Assembly: GCA_026315105.1 (NCBI GenBank)
Contig: CM048748.1
Coordinates: forward strand, 477,179,150-477,243,149
Origin: Locusta migratoria
Lineage: Eukaryota; Arthropoda; Insecta; Orthoptera; Acrididae
Length of the DNA stretch: 64,000 bases
Direction: 5' to 3'
Under the pieces are notes generated by a model. It had not been told where the DNA came from and ran no database searches. It worked only from the letters and a program-made list of their open reading frames with translations. Every line of letters starts with the position of its first letter. The stretch's first letter is position 1. Positions 10,311-20,985 of the stretch are shown in pieces. The position numbers and the translations under genes are program-made.

Positions 10311-10513
10311 CCTGCCGGCCGCGGTGGCCGAGGGGACTGTGGCGCTTTAGTCACGGTCTGCACGGCCACTTCAGTCGGGGTTCGAATCCCCCCTCAGGCA
10401 TGGATATTTGTGCCGTCCTTAGGATTAGCTAGTTCATAAGTAGTTTGTAAGTTTAGGGACTGATGACCCCGTAGTTAAGTCCCATAAGCTTTACAAACAT
10501 TTGAACATTTTTT
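10311..10513 (+). mobile_element. tRNA-derived SINE, 6 bp target duplication
   Basis: Canonical copy: GCCGGCCGCGGTGGCCGAGG head, B box GGGGTTCGAATCCCCC, GGCATGGATATTTGTGCCGT, tail GGGACTGATGACCCCGTAGT, end ACAAACATTTGAACATTTTTT. GAAGGG flanks both sides (10305-10310 and 10514-10519), within the RTE LINE. Confidence 0.88.
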
Positions 10514-10725
10514 GAAGGGTCTATTGGTAGTATACATTTGTAAAAATAAAAGAATAGTAAATGTAGCATTGGAGGGAAGTAAATGGGATAAACATCGCAG
10601 AGCGAGACCAAGAAACGAATACAGTAAGCACATTCAAAAAGATCTGGGCTGCTCTTTTTAGTAGGAGATGAAGGGGCTTGCTCAGATAGATTATTGTGAA
10701 GAGCTGCATCAAACTACAATTTCCA

Positions 10726-11285
10726 TGAACTGGTTTTATTATAATTCTCTAAGTCTCCAGGTTCGCAGTTATAAATCAAGTAGCCTTAAAATAACTAACC
10801 AGAGTGTGTGAAGGGAGGTTTGAAACGGAAAAAAAAGTCAATTACATCGTAGCTTTCCGGGCCGCATTGGTAGCTGCTTTGGGCTGCGTGCTGCTCGAGG
10901 ATTGAAAACACCTGTTCCAGAGCGAGGATAAAATTTTGAGTTTCTCCACTTGAGAAAGACTGACCTTCCGCTGAGCCTGTCAGATGAGCAGCAACAGAAT
11001 TCGATCGAGTGACGGTCACTCACACTGCGCTAATTAGTTATTACATCAACGAACAAGTTATGAGGTGCTATTCCTTCGTCTGACTAGCTGTTACGTACGG
11101 ATAATACATCTGAACGGTGACACAAGCAGACATGGAGAGAAGGTTGCAGAAATAATGAAAAAATCACATCAAAAATTGCTTATTTGAAAATAAACATAAT
11201 TAAGATTATTATGCCAAATTTTTTCCTTGAAATTCGAATTACAAACGGTATAAAAAAATTAAAACCTCAAACAATGCAATTCGCC
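10726..11285. other. no recognised feature
   Basis: Unassigned. Overlapping minus-strand frames at about 10795-11023 show no known motif. The segment lies between the RTE relic and the Mutator-like transposase relic, and part of it may belong to the latter element. Confidence 0.3.
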
Positions 11286-11725
11286 ATGCCCACTTTTCAA
11301 GGTACCCAAACGAAAGTTTCATTGCTGTTATTTGGAAGAGATGTCCAAAGACTGTGTGTGTTTCCAATCTGGTAGTGAAGGTTTCTGCTTTGGTAGCTGC
11401 TGCAGTGGTTAATGATGGGAATGTAACAAAACTTCACATTCTCAGGAAATTGGGCTTCTTGAACGATTTTGCATAGCTTTAGAAGGCTGTGATTTTCATA
11501 TAATACACAGCAGTCTTGTAAAGAAGGCTGTAGAGCCATTTTGTGGTCTAAGCAGTGTCGTATAGAAAGCTGTGGAGTCTTCACTGATCAGATACTGCAG
11601 ATCATCGATGAGCAACGAACTGCGAAGGCAGAGAGTGTAAGGAATATAGAAAAATTGCTACGCAAAGGATCAGAGGTGCTAAAAGAGCCGCAGATGATGA
11701 GGAAGAAGAATATGGATATGAGCAA
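11286..11725 (+). pseudogene. Mutator-like transposase, C-terminal relic
   Basis: The plus frame from 11286 reads ahead through YPNESFIAVIWKRCPKTV, then LVVKVSALVAAAVVNDGN and LHILRKLGFL before a stop near 11476. This matches, from memory, the C-terminal part of the insect Mutator-like transposase domain family (NESFN..IWK..PK..F, then FN.GN...L..LG). After frameshifts, IDEQRTAKAESVRNIEKL and an acidic end KRAADDEEEEYGYEQL follow, again like that family's tail. The N-terminal part and catalytic residues are not present. A DNA transposon fossil; the family call is by motif recall only. Confidence 0.6.
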
Positions 11726-12320
11726 TTAGTTTTAACAAATGTACGATAGATTTTTTTCTTACATTTCATCCATACTTTGAAGCCATCTTTCTGCAACTGC
11801 AGGTTTTATCTTTTCAGGAACACATATATCAGAAACTATTGGACGGATTAAGATGTAATTTGGCACCCCTATTCTTTTACATGAAAGCAATATTTAAGTG
11901 GAACACAATATTAACCTGGACAGTATAAACAGTTTTATGGTCGAAAATGTAATAAAAAAATTGCGCGTAAAGTAATGTTCGCATCCAAAATATCACAGAA
12001 AATAATGCAATTAATTTACCAAAAAGTTACTCCATATAATTATACACTCATTTGTGTAGATTACGTTACTATAAAAGAAAACTACCCAATTTGTCTGGAA
12101 ACAATGAAAAAGTCTACCTTGAAATATTAATGTAACAAAAAATTCAAAATTCTCTCACAGCATTAAAATGTTATTAAAAATTTTGATTTTTTAAGAAAAA
12201 GTATATTGGATCCCTATACATACGTGTTAAAAATTTCAGTGAGATTGAACAATAATGACAGAGATATAAGTTTACAAAAATATCAGTGCAAGACTGCCAC
12301 CGTCTCCCCTTAAAGGTCTG
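11726..12320 (+). other. probable 3' non-coding part of the Mutator-like element
   Basis: AT-rich, no coding content. The block AATTTCAGTGAGATTGAACA followed by AATGACAGAGATATAAG resembles the 3' flank commonly found beyond this transposase family. No terminal inverted repeat could be paired, so the boundary is a guess. Confidence 0.35.
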
Positions 12321-12539
12321 CTGAGTTAAAATCGTGCCAACAACTTCTGTGCAGCCAATAACCGTAGTAGCAGCCTGATGGGTCATACGTTCAGGCGATG
12401 ACTCTTGCATAGGTACAATCCGTTAAGATTATTTCGTGTTATCCTGACTTATTTTTATCCAAATTCATTTCAAATCAGATCGCTGGTGCGCCTGCGGACA
12501 ATGTCGTCCAAATTTATGAGGTAGAGGTACACCTCGAGA

Positions 12540-13200
12540 GGCGACAAAATTTCAGGACCGAGTAATCATCAGTGAGGTCCTCAAGGAGTCCAAGACTGGT
12601 TATTTCGGAGGAACCGACGCGTAACACGAGCTGTAGGGGCTGCTAGAACCATAGTCAAAAAATGTTGAAATGTTTGTAGAGTCTATGGGACTTAACTACA
12701 GGGTCATCAGTCCCTAAACATACAAACTACTTATGAACTACTTACAACTAAGGACGGCACAAATATCCATGCCCGAGGGGGGATTCGAACCCCCGACCGT
12801 AGTAGCCGTGCAGACCGTGACTGGAGCGCCTCAGTCCCCTCGGCCACCGCGGCCGGCGAACCATAGTCGGCGCACAGAAAGGAGACGAGGTGATGAAGCC
12901 ACTTCCACCGACTACCGTTGACGTCTGTACACCAGAAAACACGTTGGAGGTGATGTCGGGCACACTCTGGCTGTAATCTCATTGACTAGAGTATAACTGT
13001 CTTCATCGATAAGTCCCGCTTGGAACCTAGCCGCTATGACCGGACTCCAAGACAGCAGTGAATTAATAGCCTCAACTGGCTCTCCGTACGGAGGGATGAA
13101 GAGATGGTTTGGGATGTGATTTTGTTTCATAGCAAATCCCATCTGGTTCGCGCCACAGTTACAGATGGACTGTTACGCCGACGATTCTGTGTTCTGTTTT
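12540..13200 (+). pseudogene. Tc1-like transposase relic split by a SINE
   Basis: Frames on either side of the SINE at 12657-12857 give degenerate Tc1 transposase blocks in the right order: VTRAVGAARTIV-like DNA-binding region, HRLPLTSVHQKTR with WCRAHS (family LPLT..HR..R..WC), TVFIDKSRLEPSRYDR (family VFSDESRF..SRYD), then EEMVWDVILFHSKSHLV (family VMVWG.I.F..KT.LV). Multiple frameshifts and stops. The C-terminal DNA/E part is not recognised. The first catalytic Asp is retained in FIDKSR, but the gene is dead. Confidence 0.6.
12657..12857 (-). mobile_element. tRNA-derived SINE with perfect 11 bp duplication
   Basis: Full-length minus-strand copy: 3' end AAATGTTGAAATGTTTGTAG at left, head CCACCGCGGCCGGC at right, with GGGGGGATTCGAACCCCCGAC as the reversed B box. 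GAACCATAGTC occurs at 12646-12656 and again at 12858-12868. Removing the SINE restores the Tc1-like relic. Confidence 0.93.
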
Positions 13201-13342
13201 GTTGTCTTTCATGAAGTTGAATTTTGCAGGAAAATGATCGCTCCAACATGGCGATAAGTTGTACCGCTAATGTTCGTGCCTGTGAAACCCTACCTCAGGC
13301 AGGTAGGTCACCGTATTCATCCAGAATTGATAACTTTTAGCA

Positions 13343-14033
13343 CCGAACAACGTGCGCAGTGGTAGCACACTCTACTCGAATTCCCTAGGACGTGGTGCAA
13401 ATCATCCTCTGGCTGTCCAGATTTAGGTTTTCCCTGGTTTGAATAAATCACTCCAGGCAAATACCGTGATGCTTCTTTGAAAGGGCACGGCCGATTTCCT
13501 TCCCTTTTCTTACCCACCAATCTGAACGGGAGTTCCGTCTCTAATGACCATTCTGTCAAATTTTTGTAAGCCTCATGGACCAAACTGCTATAGTCATCTC
13601 TCCCTAGACTTAGAAAACTACTTAAAACTAACTTGGACTGAGGACAACAAACAGAGGCAGGCGCGGCAGTTCATACTTTTTGTCAGTGTGTAGTTGTCCT
13701 AAGGTTGTCCCCGCCCCCCCCCCCTCCCACATCTACCCTCCCTCTAATCACCGCCCCCCGCTGGCAGTAATCTCTATACATAGAAATACGTACATATACT
13801 TGGCAAAGACTGTCATTTTAAAAAGTCTGTTGCGAATTAAGAAAAGGTTTTTCGAGTGGGTACAGCTGCAGCGGTACCCAATTCAACCACTGGACCTACA
13901 CACAATAATGCCCGACAGAGAACTCGAACCTCCGCCGGAAACGACCGCCCAGTCCGTAGCATGATGCCTTAGACCATGCGGCCACTCCCGGACGGCACTG
14001 TTCTGACGACAGGACGTTAAACCCTAATCTCCC
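13343..14033 (+). mobile_element. insect SINE of a third type, split
   Basis: tRNA-like start GTGCGCAGTGGTAGCACACT, degraded B box near 13395, then the widespread insect SINE body (ATTTAGGTTTTCCCTGG, CTTTGAAAGGGCACGGCCGA, CCGTCTCTAATGACC at about 13556). The continuing tail GACGTTAAACCCTAATCTCC is found at 14006-14028. The intervening 13584-13997 looks like later insertions, including a minus-strand SINE. Overlapping open frames are not genes. Confidence 0.65.
13592..13997 (-). mobile_element. tRNA-derived SINE, minus strand, interrupted
   Basis: Tail fragment at 13592-13655 (CCCTAGACTTAGAAAACTAC then CTGAGGACAACAAACAGA reversed) and head at 13900-13997 (reversed B box GAGAACTCGAACCTCC, reversed A-box region CCATGCGGCCACTCCCGG). 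About 240 bp of C-rich and AT-rich sequence, including a C-run near 13713-13726, separates them. Confidence 0.6.
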
Positions 14034-14087
14034 TCCCCTATCTTCTGATGAGAGCATCTTCTCTCCCCTCCGCTCCTCCCCATATCT

Positions 14088-14089
<2 letters not shown>

Positions 14090-14125
<36 letters not shown>
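14090..14125. repeat. (TC)n microsatellite
   Basis: Uninterrupted TC dinucleotides for about 36 bases in a wider pyrimidine-rich stretch (14060-14230). Confidence 0.95.
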
Positions 14126-14128
<3 letters not shown>

Positions 14129-16565
14129 CATCTCTTCCTCTCCCTCTCCCCCACCACTGCTGTCCGTCTCCTCATCCTCCCTCAGTTCAACTCTGACTCC
14201 TTAGCTCTTCTCCTTATCTCCCTATCTATGAAAAATTCCATTTCTCTGTCGACTTTCGTGGTGATCAGTGAAATGGTGTCACACTTTATTGTAACATATT
14301 GTCTGCCGTGTGAAGCATACTGTGTCTAGCGGAGAACAAATATCTTCTCTATGAAAATACACATACATAAATGGAGTTCACTGTCATGGTAATTGTTAAA
14401 ATGTTGACAAAATGTGTCGGAAACTACTTTCTGCCATTTGTCGTACGAAACTACCTAAACAGCGATCTTTCTCTTCTTTCGTTGGTCGAGGGTATAACAT
14501 CTCTTCAAGAATTGTTTCAGTTTGTAGGTTGGTGTCTGTAAGTAACTATCAAGTCCTCCAAAGATATTCAAAGAACAAATACCAACGGTTGCTACAGTAA
14601 GCCATCCACAACCCGCTTCAGGAGTATCATTGTCCTCTATACTACAATTCAAAAAGTAACTCCCACGAACACAGAAGGGAAGCCGAGTACCGATAGCCTG
14701 CGATCCTGATAGTTTAGTCTTGACAGTGTTCTTCATAGTAAAAACATAAATGTACAATCGCCATTAAACTTAACATTTTCACAAACACCTTGTCCTTTAA
14801 TCCAAATACATACACTCTCATTCTCAGCCTGTTACTTGTAATATGAGTGCTAACAATAAAAGTAATATTACAATAATATTAAGACTTTCCAACATCGTTA
14901 GTGTAAACTTCTTACCTTTTTCATTCTTTATTTATATCTATTTTAGACAGTGTTATTCCCCTTGTTTCGAAGGTCTATTGTGCAAAACTTCACCAAGATT
15001 GAAACAAAACATTAGATTTTGTCGGACTCCCCATGTAAGGTCCCTTCGCTAGAAACAATACGAAATTTTACGCAGACAGTGCGCAATATGTCATCAAGAT
15101 TGGTATAAACGCACTATATTGGTTTGAATTACACAATGACAAACGAACATCCTTCTTAATATATAAAAACGTAAGATGATTTCAAGAACAGCAATCTAAC
15201 TTAAATAATGACATAATAGCTCATCGTTCTGATGTTGCACTAATACACTAAGTTGTCCATTCCAACGTAAAATGAAAATAAAATAACTCAATCTACATTT
15301 ATGAAACAAGTTGTTCCGAATATGTTATCTGAACTCAATAACCAAGGGACGATATTATCCACGTCTGGCAATTCATTTTGTTTTCAGAAATAAGAAAAAC
15401 GCACAATATAAGCTGTCTTCTTCTTTGTCCGTTAAGTGCCCTAGCATGGTCGTCACACCGCACAGGATGTAGGGAAAGGATAACAAAATAAACAAAAAAT
15501 AAAAAAGTTAAATCCCCTCATAGTTCGTGAACTGTCAACAGAAACGTAAGGAAGTAGATGAGGATAGCCCATTCTTACACAAACGCAGAATATACTTTTG
15601 TTCACTTCCATAACGTCTCAATCTACAGTAATCGTCAGCGTCGATAACTGAAATATTCATCAGTTTTGAATTACATGCCATCAACTTCTTGCAAATCACA
15701 GTAGCATGTTCGCCTTAACGTCTAAAGAGTAAACTAGGTGGGCAGAGCTTCCAAGATAAAGATATATGGGCCAAGTCAGCTGCTTCGATATGAATTTGGT
15801 AGAGCGTGGTTTCTCCTGTCTCTTGGAGGGCTAGAATGGCGTACTCATGTTTTTTACTGCTCGTGTCTCGATATAACACTCACTAAAACTTTTATAGGTA
15901 TTTTCCTCTACGGCGTTATCCTCAACACCTGCTGCAGACGAAGTACCAAACAACTAGACATAAATTATGAAGCTTTTAACGGCCGCGCTATAAAAACGAG
16001 AATGCTTTACTCATAAAAATCGCGAACGCTGCCGAAATACACTGGCGATGAAAACTTGCACGTTTAGCCCCGGCACATCTTAACCTTTGTGTAATCCAAT
16101 ACTCCACTCATAACTCCTGCACTGAGCATCATTCTTTCTGAAGATGAAATGCATATTACCAACGCATATTACATTTTATGAAATGAGTCGTTCGTTTTTA
16201 GTAGTCATTCAATACAGAGCTCGCAATACAGACGCCTGTCATTGTTACTCCCGATTGCTTTGACTATTAGCGTTAATCATCACACTGTTTTACAACGTAC
16301 GTCCCGATATTTTAAAATGCTATACTCGGTTGTAAACTGAATGATTCGTGACTTTCGAGAAAAATCCTTATATTAGCTGGACTAAGTTTAGTCGACCAAT
16401 TAGTTTGTCTTACCGGCATGGTATCTTAACTTGAATCTATATTTCCAAATTTACCGAAGGATTCACACTCTATTACTCAAAAACAGCTTCTAACGGAACT
16501 GAGTTTTGATGGAGTATCATCTCATTTGTACGACTGAATTAGTAATATTCGGTCAGAAATGTCCA
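14126..16565. other. 2.4 kb without recognised features
   Basis: AT-rich sequence with only short open frames (all under about 100 codons) and none recognised. No SINE, LINE or transposon end was identified. This is one of the longest stretches free of recognisable repeats in the window, so it may be unique intergenic or intronic DNA. Confidence 0.4.
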
Positions 16566-16574
16566 CTTTTGTAA

Positions 16575-16777
16575 AAAAATGTTCAAATGTTTGTCACGCT
16601 TATGGGACTCAACTACGTGGTCATCAGTCCCTAAACTTACAAACTATTTATGAACTACTTACGAACTAGGACGACACAAATATCCATGCCCGAGGGGGGA
16701 TTCGAACCCCCGATCGTAGTGACCGTGCAGACCGTGACTGAAGCGCCTCAGTCCCCTCGGCCACCGCGGCCGGCCCT
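16575..16777 (-). mobile_element. tRNA-derived SINE with 9 bp duplication
   Basis: Full-length minus-strand copy from AAAAAATGTTCAAATGTTTG to CCACCGCGGCCGGC, with reversed B box GGGGGATTCGAACCCCCGAT. CTTTTGTAA flanks it at 16566-16574 and 16778-16786. Confidence 0.92.
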
Positions 16778-16786
16778 CTTTTGTAA

Positions 16787-17201
16787 TAACTGTTGAGAAG
16801 TCATCACAATGTGTCTGGTTTTCTCAGTTACGTTTTATAATTCCTCTGCTGTTGCTGGACTACTGAGATGCAACAACACCGTTGTTTTTCTGATATTTCA
16901 TGCCATTTACTACGTAAGAAATATTTGTTTTTGTTAAAATTAATTTATCTCATAACTGAGACTGACTTTGGAGATATATTCATACCCAATTGCCATACCA
17001 GCCACCAGTATGGAGTGGAAGCTCACATAATATTGTTCACGTTTCAGGTTGTCTCATAGTAAAAAGAGCAAGATATTTCCAGTTTGGATGGACGATATGA
17101 AATTTCTTTAAAATAAATATTTCATACCGCTTCACCAACCTCGAAATTTGTTGCTATGTTGCAATATTAAGGTGGGCCGATACAGTCTCCATTATTCAGT
17201 A
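16787..17201. other. no recognised feature
   Basis: AT-rich spacer between two SINEs. A 63-codon open frame at 16868-17059 has no recognisable similarity. Confidence 0.35.
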
Positions 17202-17217
17202 AGTTTATATGTCTCAT

Positions 17218-17412
17218 GTGTTCAAAATGTTCCAATGTTTGTATAGCTTATGGGACTTAACTACGGGGTCATCAGTCCCTAAACTTACAAACTACTTATG
17301 AACTAGCTAATCCTAAGGACGGCACAAATATCCATGCCCGAGGGGGATTCGAACCCCCGACCGTAGTGGCCGTGACTGGAGCGCCTCAGTCCCCTCGTCC
17401 ACCGTGGCCGGC
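17218..17412 (-). mobile_element. tRNA-derived SINE with 16 bp duplication
   Basis: Minus-strand copy with a ~13 bp deletion in the head compared with others (the GCAGACCGTGCAC block is missing). AGTTTATATGTCTCAT at 17202-17217 and AGTTTACATGTATCAT at 17413-17428 match at 14 of 16 positions, indicating an older insertion. Confidence 0.9.
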
Positions 17413-17428
17413 AGTTTACATGTATCAT

Positions 17429-18440
17429 AGTACTTAGTTTCATAAGCTCCTGCCGCGAAAGGCAGGCACTGTAATTCCAGAGATATTTTCGTTGAAATAG
17501 TAGAGTGGGACAACGTATATAAACGTCTAACAAGTTGTTCCGAATATGCTATCTGAACCCATTAACCATGGGTCGATATTATCCACGTCTGCAACTTGAT
17601 GTTTCGGTATTCCTTATCCACGACAGTATGACCATAAAATTCAATACAATCAACGGAAAGTGCGATTAATAGAAACACATAGTAAGATAAAGGGCGTATA
17701 GATACATTAAACAGAAAATACACACCTACAGAAACTGACTGGCAAGTCGAGGATAATCGTATCTGATTCTAAACACTTGTGACACATTTAACTGGAAACC
17801 GTGTCGTAATCGAGAGAAATATTCCGATACCAGATATTTGTGAGTTTACCTAACGTTTTTCAATAGTCCAAAAACGTAAACAACCCTTGATACACTAGCA
17901 GATGCACGCGATACTGCATCAAAACTGTCCTCGCTGGCGATGTTAGCAACACGACGGCTGAGCGGCGGCTGTCTGCGTCCATGGCTGCAAGTCGCGGACC
18001 CGGAGATAATTCAGCTTCGTATTCCAGAAGCGATATTTTACTAATATCAGGCAACTTCGACCCCGACGGATCTCAGTGGCTACGATTTCTCTCGTTCGTT
18101 GCCACAGACAATATGCATGTGATACCCGAATGTACTGTAGGCAGAGGTGACACTAGAACTGTGACAATCGCAATTAGCGCGTCCGTGTGTCTAATATCAG
18201 GCGGGCTGTTCTCGGCTTGCCAATACTCAGTGCTATTAGTACAAGTTTTGGAGCCACTCCAAAAGTTGTACCACAAACTCTATGTACAGCTGCACGAAGA
18301 CAAGTATAAAGTGAGAGCAGAAGAATAGCGTCTTCCTCTCTCTACTTCTAAAATCTCCGTCTCCTCTCTGCAAAGCCTTCAGGCTCCGCCTATGTCTACT
18401 GAAACAGCAATCCACAGCGAGGCGCAAAAGTACGGCTAAT
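17429..18440. other. no recognised feature; 115-codon open frame
   Basis: A plus-strand frame at 17981-18328 starts CCATGGCTGCAAG and runs 115 codons. It has no motif I recognise, no clear splice context, and the sequence around it repeats CTAATATCAGGC twice (18041, 18191). It might be an exon or part of an unknown element; I cannot decide. Confidence 0.25.
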
Positions 18441-19039
18441 CACGGTTTGTGTTCGGGAGTCGGACAGCTGAACCCCCTCACTATAAAACAACAGCCAATG
18501 GCCAGCTCTCCCGCGTTTACACAGGTCGGGCCTCGCCCTTACGTCCAGCGTTCTCAGGGTAGTGGTGGATGGCCTTCAGGCACCTTAGAAATCACGGCCA
18601 GCAAGTTGTTCCCAGCAAGCGGCCAAACTCCCTCGCTACTGTACAACTGCGGCGCCCGCCAGCTTGGCGCCAGAGACGTACAATGTCCTAGCTGGTGCCA
18701 CCCTGCCGTTCGCCAGACGTGGTCGTCTCAGGGGTCTGTCCTTCATACATTTGCCCATCTTTCCCCTCGCAAAGCACTCTACACCGCCCTTGGAGGCACA
18801 TTGTGTTCCTCCAGACGCTCTCCCCCAGAAGACGCGTGTTGGTGACTCCAGCCAGATGGCGGTAACGTGTGCGGAAATACTTTGAAGGCCTTCGCCTCAT
18901 TTCTACCTGCCTTGGTCTTCGGCCAGAAGCCTCCTTCCGGCAACCTCGGCCCCTCAGAATAACAACGCACCACCCTCGTGCTCGCCGCCAGTTTGCTGTT
19001 TGCTCTGAATGCGTGCCCCCCCCCCCCCCCCCCCCCCCC
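18440..19039. other. moderately GC-rich block ending in poly(C)
   Basis: GC-rich sequence with overlapping low-complexity frames on both strands, ending in a run of about 24 C at 19016-19039. No coding or transposon motif is recognised. It could be an LTR or untranslated region of an unknown element. Confidence 0.3.
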
Positions 19040-19306
19040 TGATACAGGCCTCACACAACTAAGTAACAGAATATTACTCATTCGCCACAATTTATTAAAG
19101 AAAGTAGATAACCTATGAGTAATCAAATAAAATTAACAAGGGTACGTTGACCTTTTACCATTGGAAAGCAACGTGGCAGCACTGGAATCTCTCAGAGTCG
19201 AATGTTGGTGATGTGACTGCGAAGTCTAAATTGGATAATAAAACCACAAGAGCAGGCAGACCTCGCAAACTGACGGACATGCACTGACATGCTACTGCTT
19301 GGTCTA

Positions 19307-19700
19307 CATCTTCATCTACAGCAATACTGCGCAAGCCAGCTCAATGAGTGTGGCGGAGGGTATTTCAGGTCTGCCTCCGTGTAGGCTCTAATCTTTATGA
19401 TTTTACACTTGTGGTATTTTTGCGACACACAGAGGAAGCAATATAGTCGTTGACTCTTCTCGGAACTGTGACAAGGTCGAGTAAAGATCTAGCAGGGTCG
19501 CCTCTTACTGAACGAACCTGCAGTGAAACTTACTCCTCTCCGTAGGACATTTTCTCACTCTTCTGTCAACTGCATCTGATATGGGACCCACACAGGTGAG
19601 CAATAATCAAGAACAGGCCGAAGATTGTTTAGTAAAACACTTGCTCTGTGGGTGGACTACACCCAGCTCTTGTATCACTCTACAACACTTTCTGTTAGTT
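19307..19700 (-). mobile_element. CR1-type LINE 3' non-coding end, minus strand
   Basis: The left edge TCTACATCTTCATCTACAGC followed by AGTGTGGCGGAGGGTATTT is the reversed signature 3' end (ATGTAGATGTAGA-type) of an abundant insect LINE. The rest (GAGCAATAATCAAGAACAGG and neighbours) matches the 3' untranslated region I associate with that family. No RT sequence is left. Confidence 0.55.
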
Positions 19701-19805
19701 CATTGTAAGTTAGTCGTGATTATAATTAATAGGTATTTACTTGAACAGACAACTCTTAAATTTCTGTTATTTATCTGGTTACCGGAATTACCGAATTATT
19801 TCAGT

Positions 19806-20220
19806 ATCACTGTTCAAAAAATTTTCACATGTTTGTAAATATATGGGATTTAACTACTGAAGTTATCAGTCCCCAGGCTTATAACTACTTTAACTTACAC
19901 TTACCTAAGAACGACAAGCTCAAGCCGGCCGCGGTGGCCGAGGAGACTGAGGCGCTCCAGTCACGGTCTGCACGGCCACTACGGTCGGGGGTTCGAATCC
20001 CCCCTCGGGCATGGATATTTGTGCCGTCCTAGTTCGTAAGTAGTTCATAAGTAGTTTGTAAGTTTAGGGACTGATGACCCCGTAGTTAAGTCCCATATAC
20101 TATACAAACATGATGACAAGCTCAACCACGCCCGAGGGAGGATTTGAACATCCGATGGGGAGCAATTGTGCTCTCCGCGTGACGTCTTAGAACGTTCGAC
20201 TATTTCACCGAGACAGTATC
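19806..20220 (-). mobile_element. older tRNA-derived SINE, split by a younger SINE
   Basis: Tail part 19806-19912 (ATATGGGATTTAACTACTGA, TATCAGTCCCCAGGC) and head part 20126-20220 (CCACGCCCGAGGGAGGATTTGAAC, then a degraded head ending TATTTCACCGAGAC). The two halves are continuous once 19924-20114 and one duplication are removed. Confidence 0.85.
19924..20114 (+). mobile_element. younger SINE nested in a SINE, 11 bp duplication
   Basis: Well-preserved plus-strand copy, GCCGGCCGCGGTGGCCGAGG to CCCATATACTATACAAACAT. GACAAGCTCAA lies at 19913-19923 and 20115-20125. Better conserved than its host SINE, which agrees with the nesting order. Confidence 0.94.
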
Positions 20221-20985
20221 ACTATGTAGTACCGATAGAACTTAGGTGAACTGTTACTTTTCAACTTTACCTGTTGTTATATTTTAAGATTGTACAGACA
20301 ACAAAAAACCGTATTTATGCACTAAGCAACTAAACTGAAGTAGAATAACTCTATATATGTAGTTACGTCGTTTAAGTACAGAGGTCGTCATGGATGGATG
20401 ACATTAGGAAAGAGGCTAACTACATCTGAAAATGGATAGGAGAGGGGTAGCAGATATGAAAAGACTGTCTCTTATTATTTCACGGCACTTTTTTTTACAT
20501 TCTTTCATCACATTAAGTATCGTTCTTCGGTACGTTACATCGTTTACCCCTTTTTGCATTTGTGGGATTTTCTTTTGGTAATGTGTCTTCAGTACGTTTT
20601 ACGTCCGTTGATACTTAGCTTTTCTGTGATTTCCCTTAATTTCTCCACCGGTTTTTTTTTTCTTTTATTCTTTTTTTAACCAAACAACAATACGACCATG
20701 TCGTTACTGACGGGTTGGAAATAAATCATAAAAAATTTCATGTTAAGCCATACAATGCATAATAGTGATAAGAATCGGTAAAAGAGGTGGAATAATTGTA
20801 TTTGTTTCTGACCTTTAATTGGTTAATAAACGACAGTCCACTAATATTACTCCACAAATAAAGAAGCGAAACGCGTGTAACACAGAACAACACCTTTAAT
20901 TTAGTTACAGTAAACGGAAATACATCTCCACAAATTATGTAAGGAACCAAGGACGTCGGAAATCGAAAAAAGATGGTAAGAATCT
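20221..20985. other. no recognised feature
   Basis: AT-rich DNA with T-runs near 20488 and 20653. A 70-codon minus-strand frame at 20738-20950 is unrecognised. Confidence 0.35.

Larger units (their letters stand above)
9336..10725 (+). mobile_element. RTE-type LINE, interrupted by two SINEs
   Basis: Three LINE pieces in order: 9336-9524, 9731-10310 and 10520-10725. They read, with frameshifts, through KNQTAVIR-like and ILFNLYI-like RT blocks, then FRFADDIVILSGQ (catalytic FADD box preserved near 9780), NINKTKTRL, RRIEAFEMWCYRRMLK, and finally GCRS..EEMKGLAQ-type C-terminal sequence with the TCAAAC 3' end. Stops and frameshifts occur throughout. SINEs at 9527-9722 and 10311-10513 inserted later. 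The 5' part (endonuclease, start of RT) is missing. Confidence 0.8.

Noticed and set aside
17981..18328. 115-codon open frame as a possible small gene
   Set aside because: A start in good context but no recognisable motif, no splice or promoter evidence, and surrounding repeats; kept only as an unassigned note.
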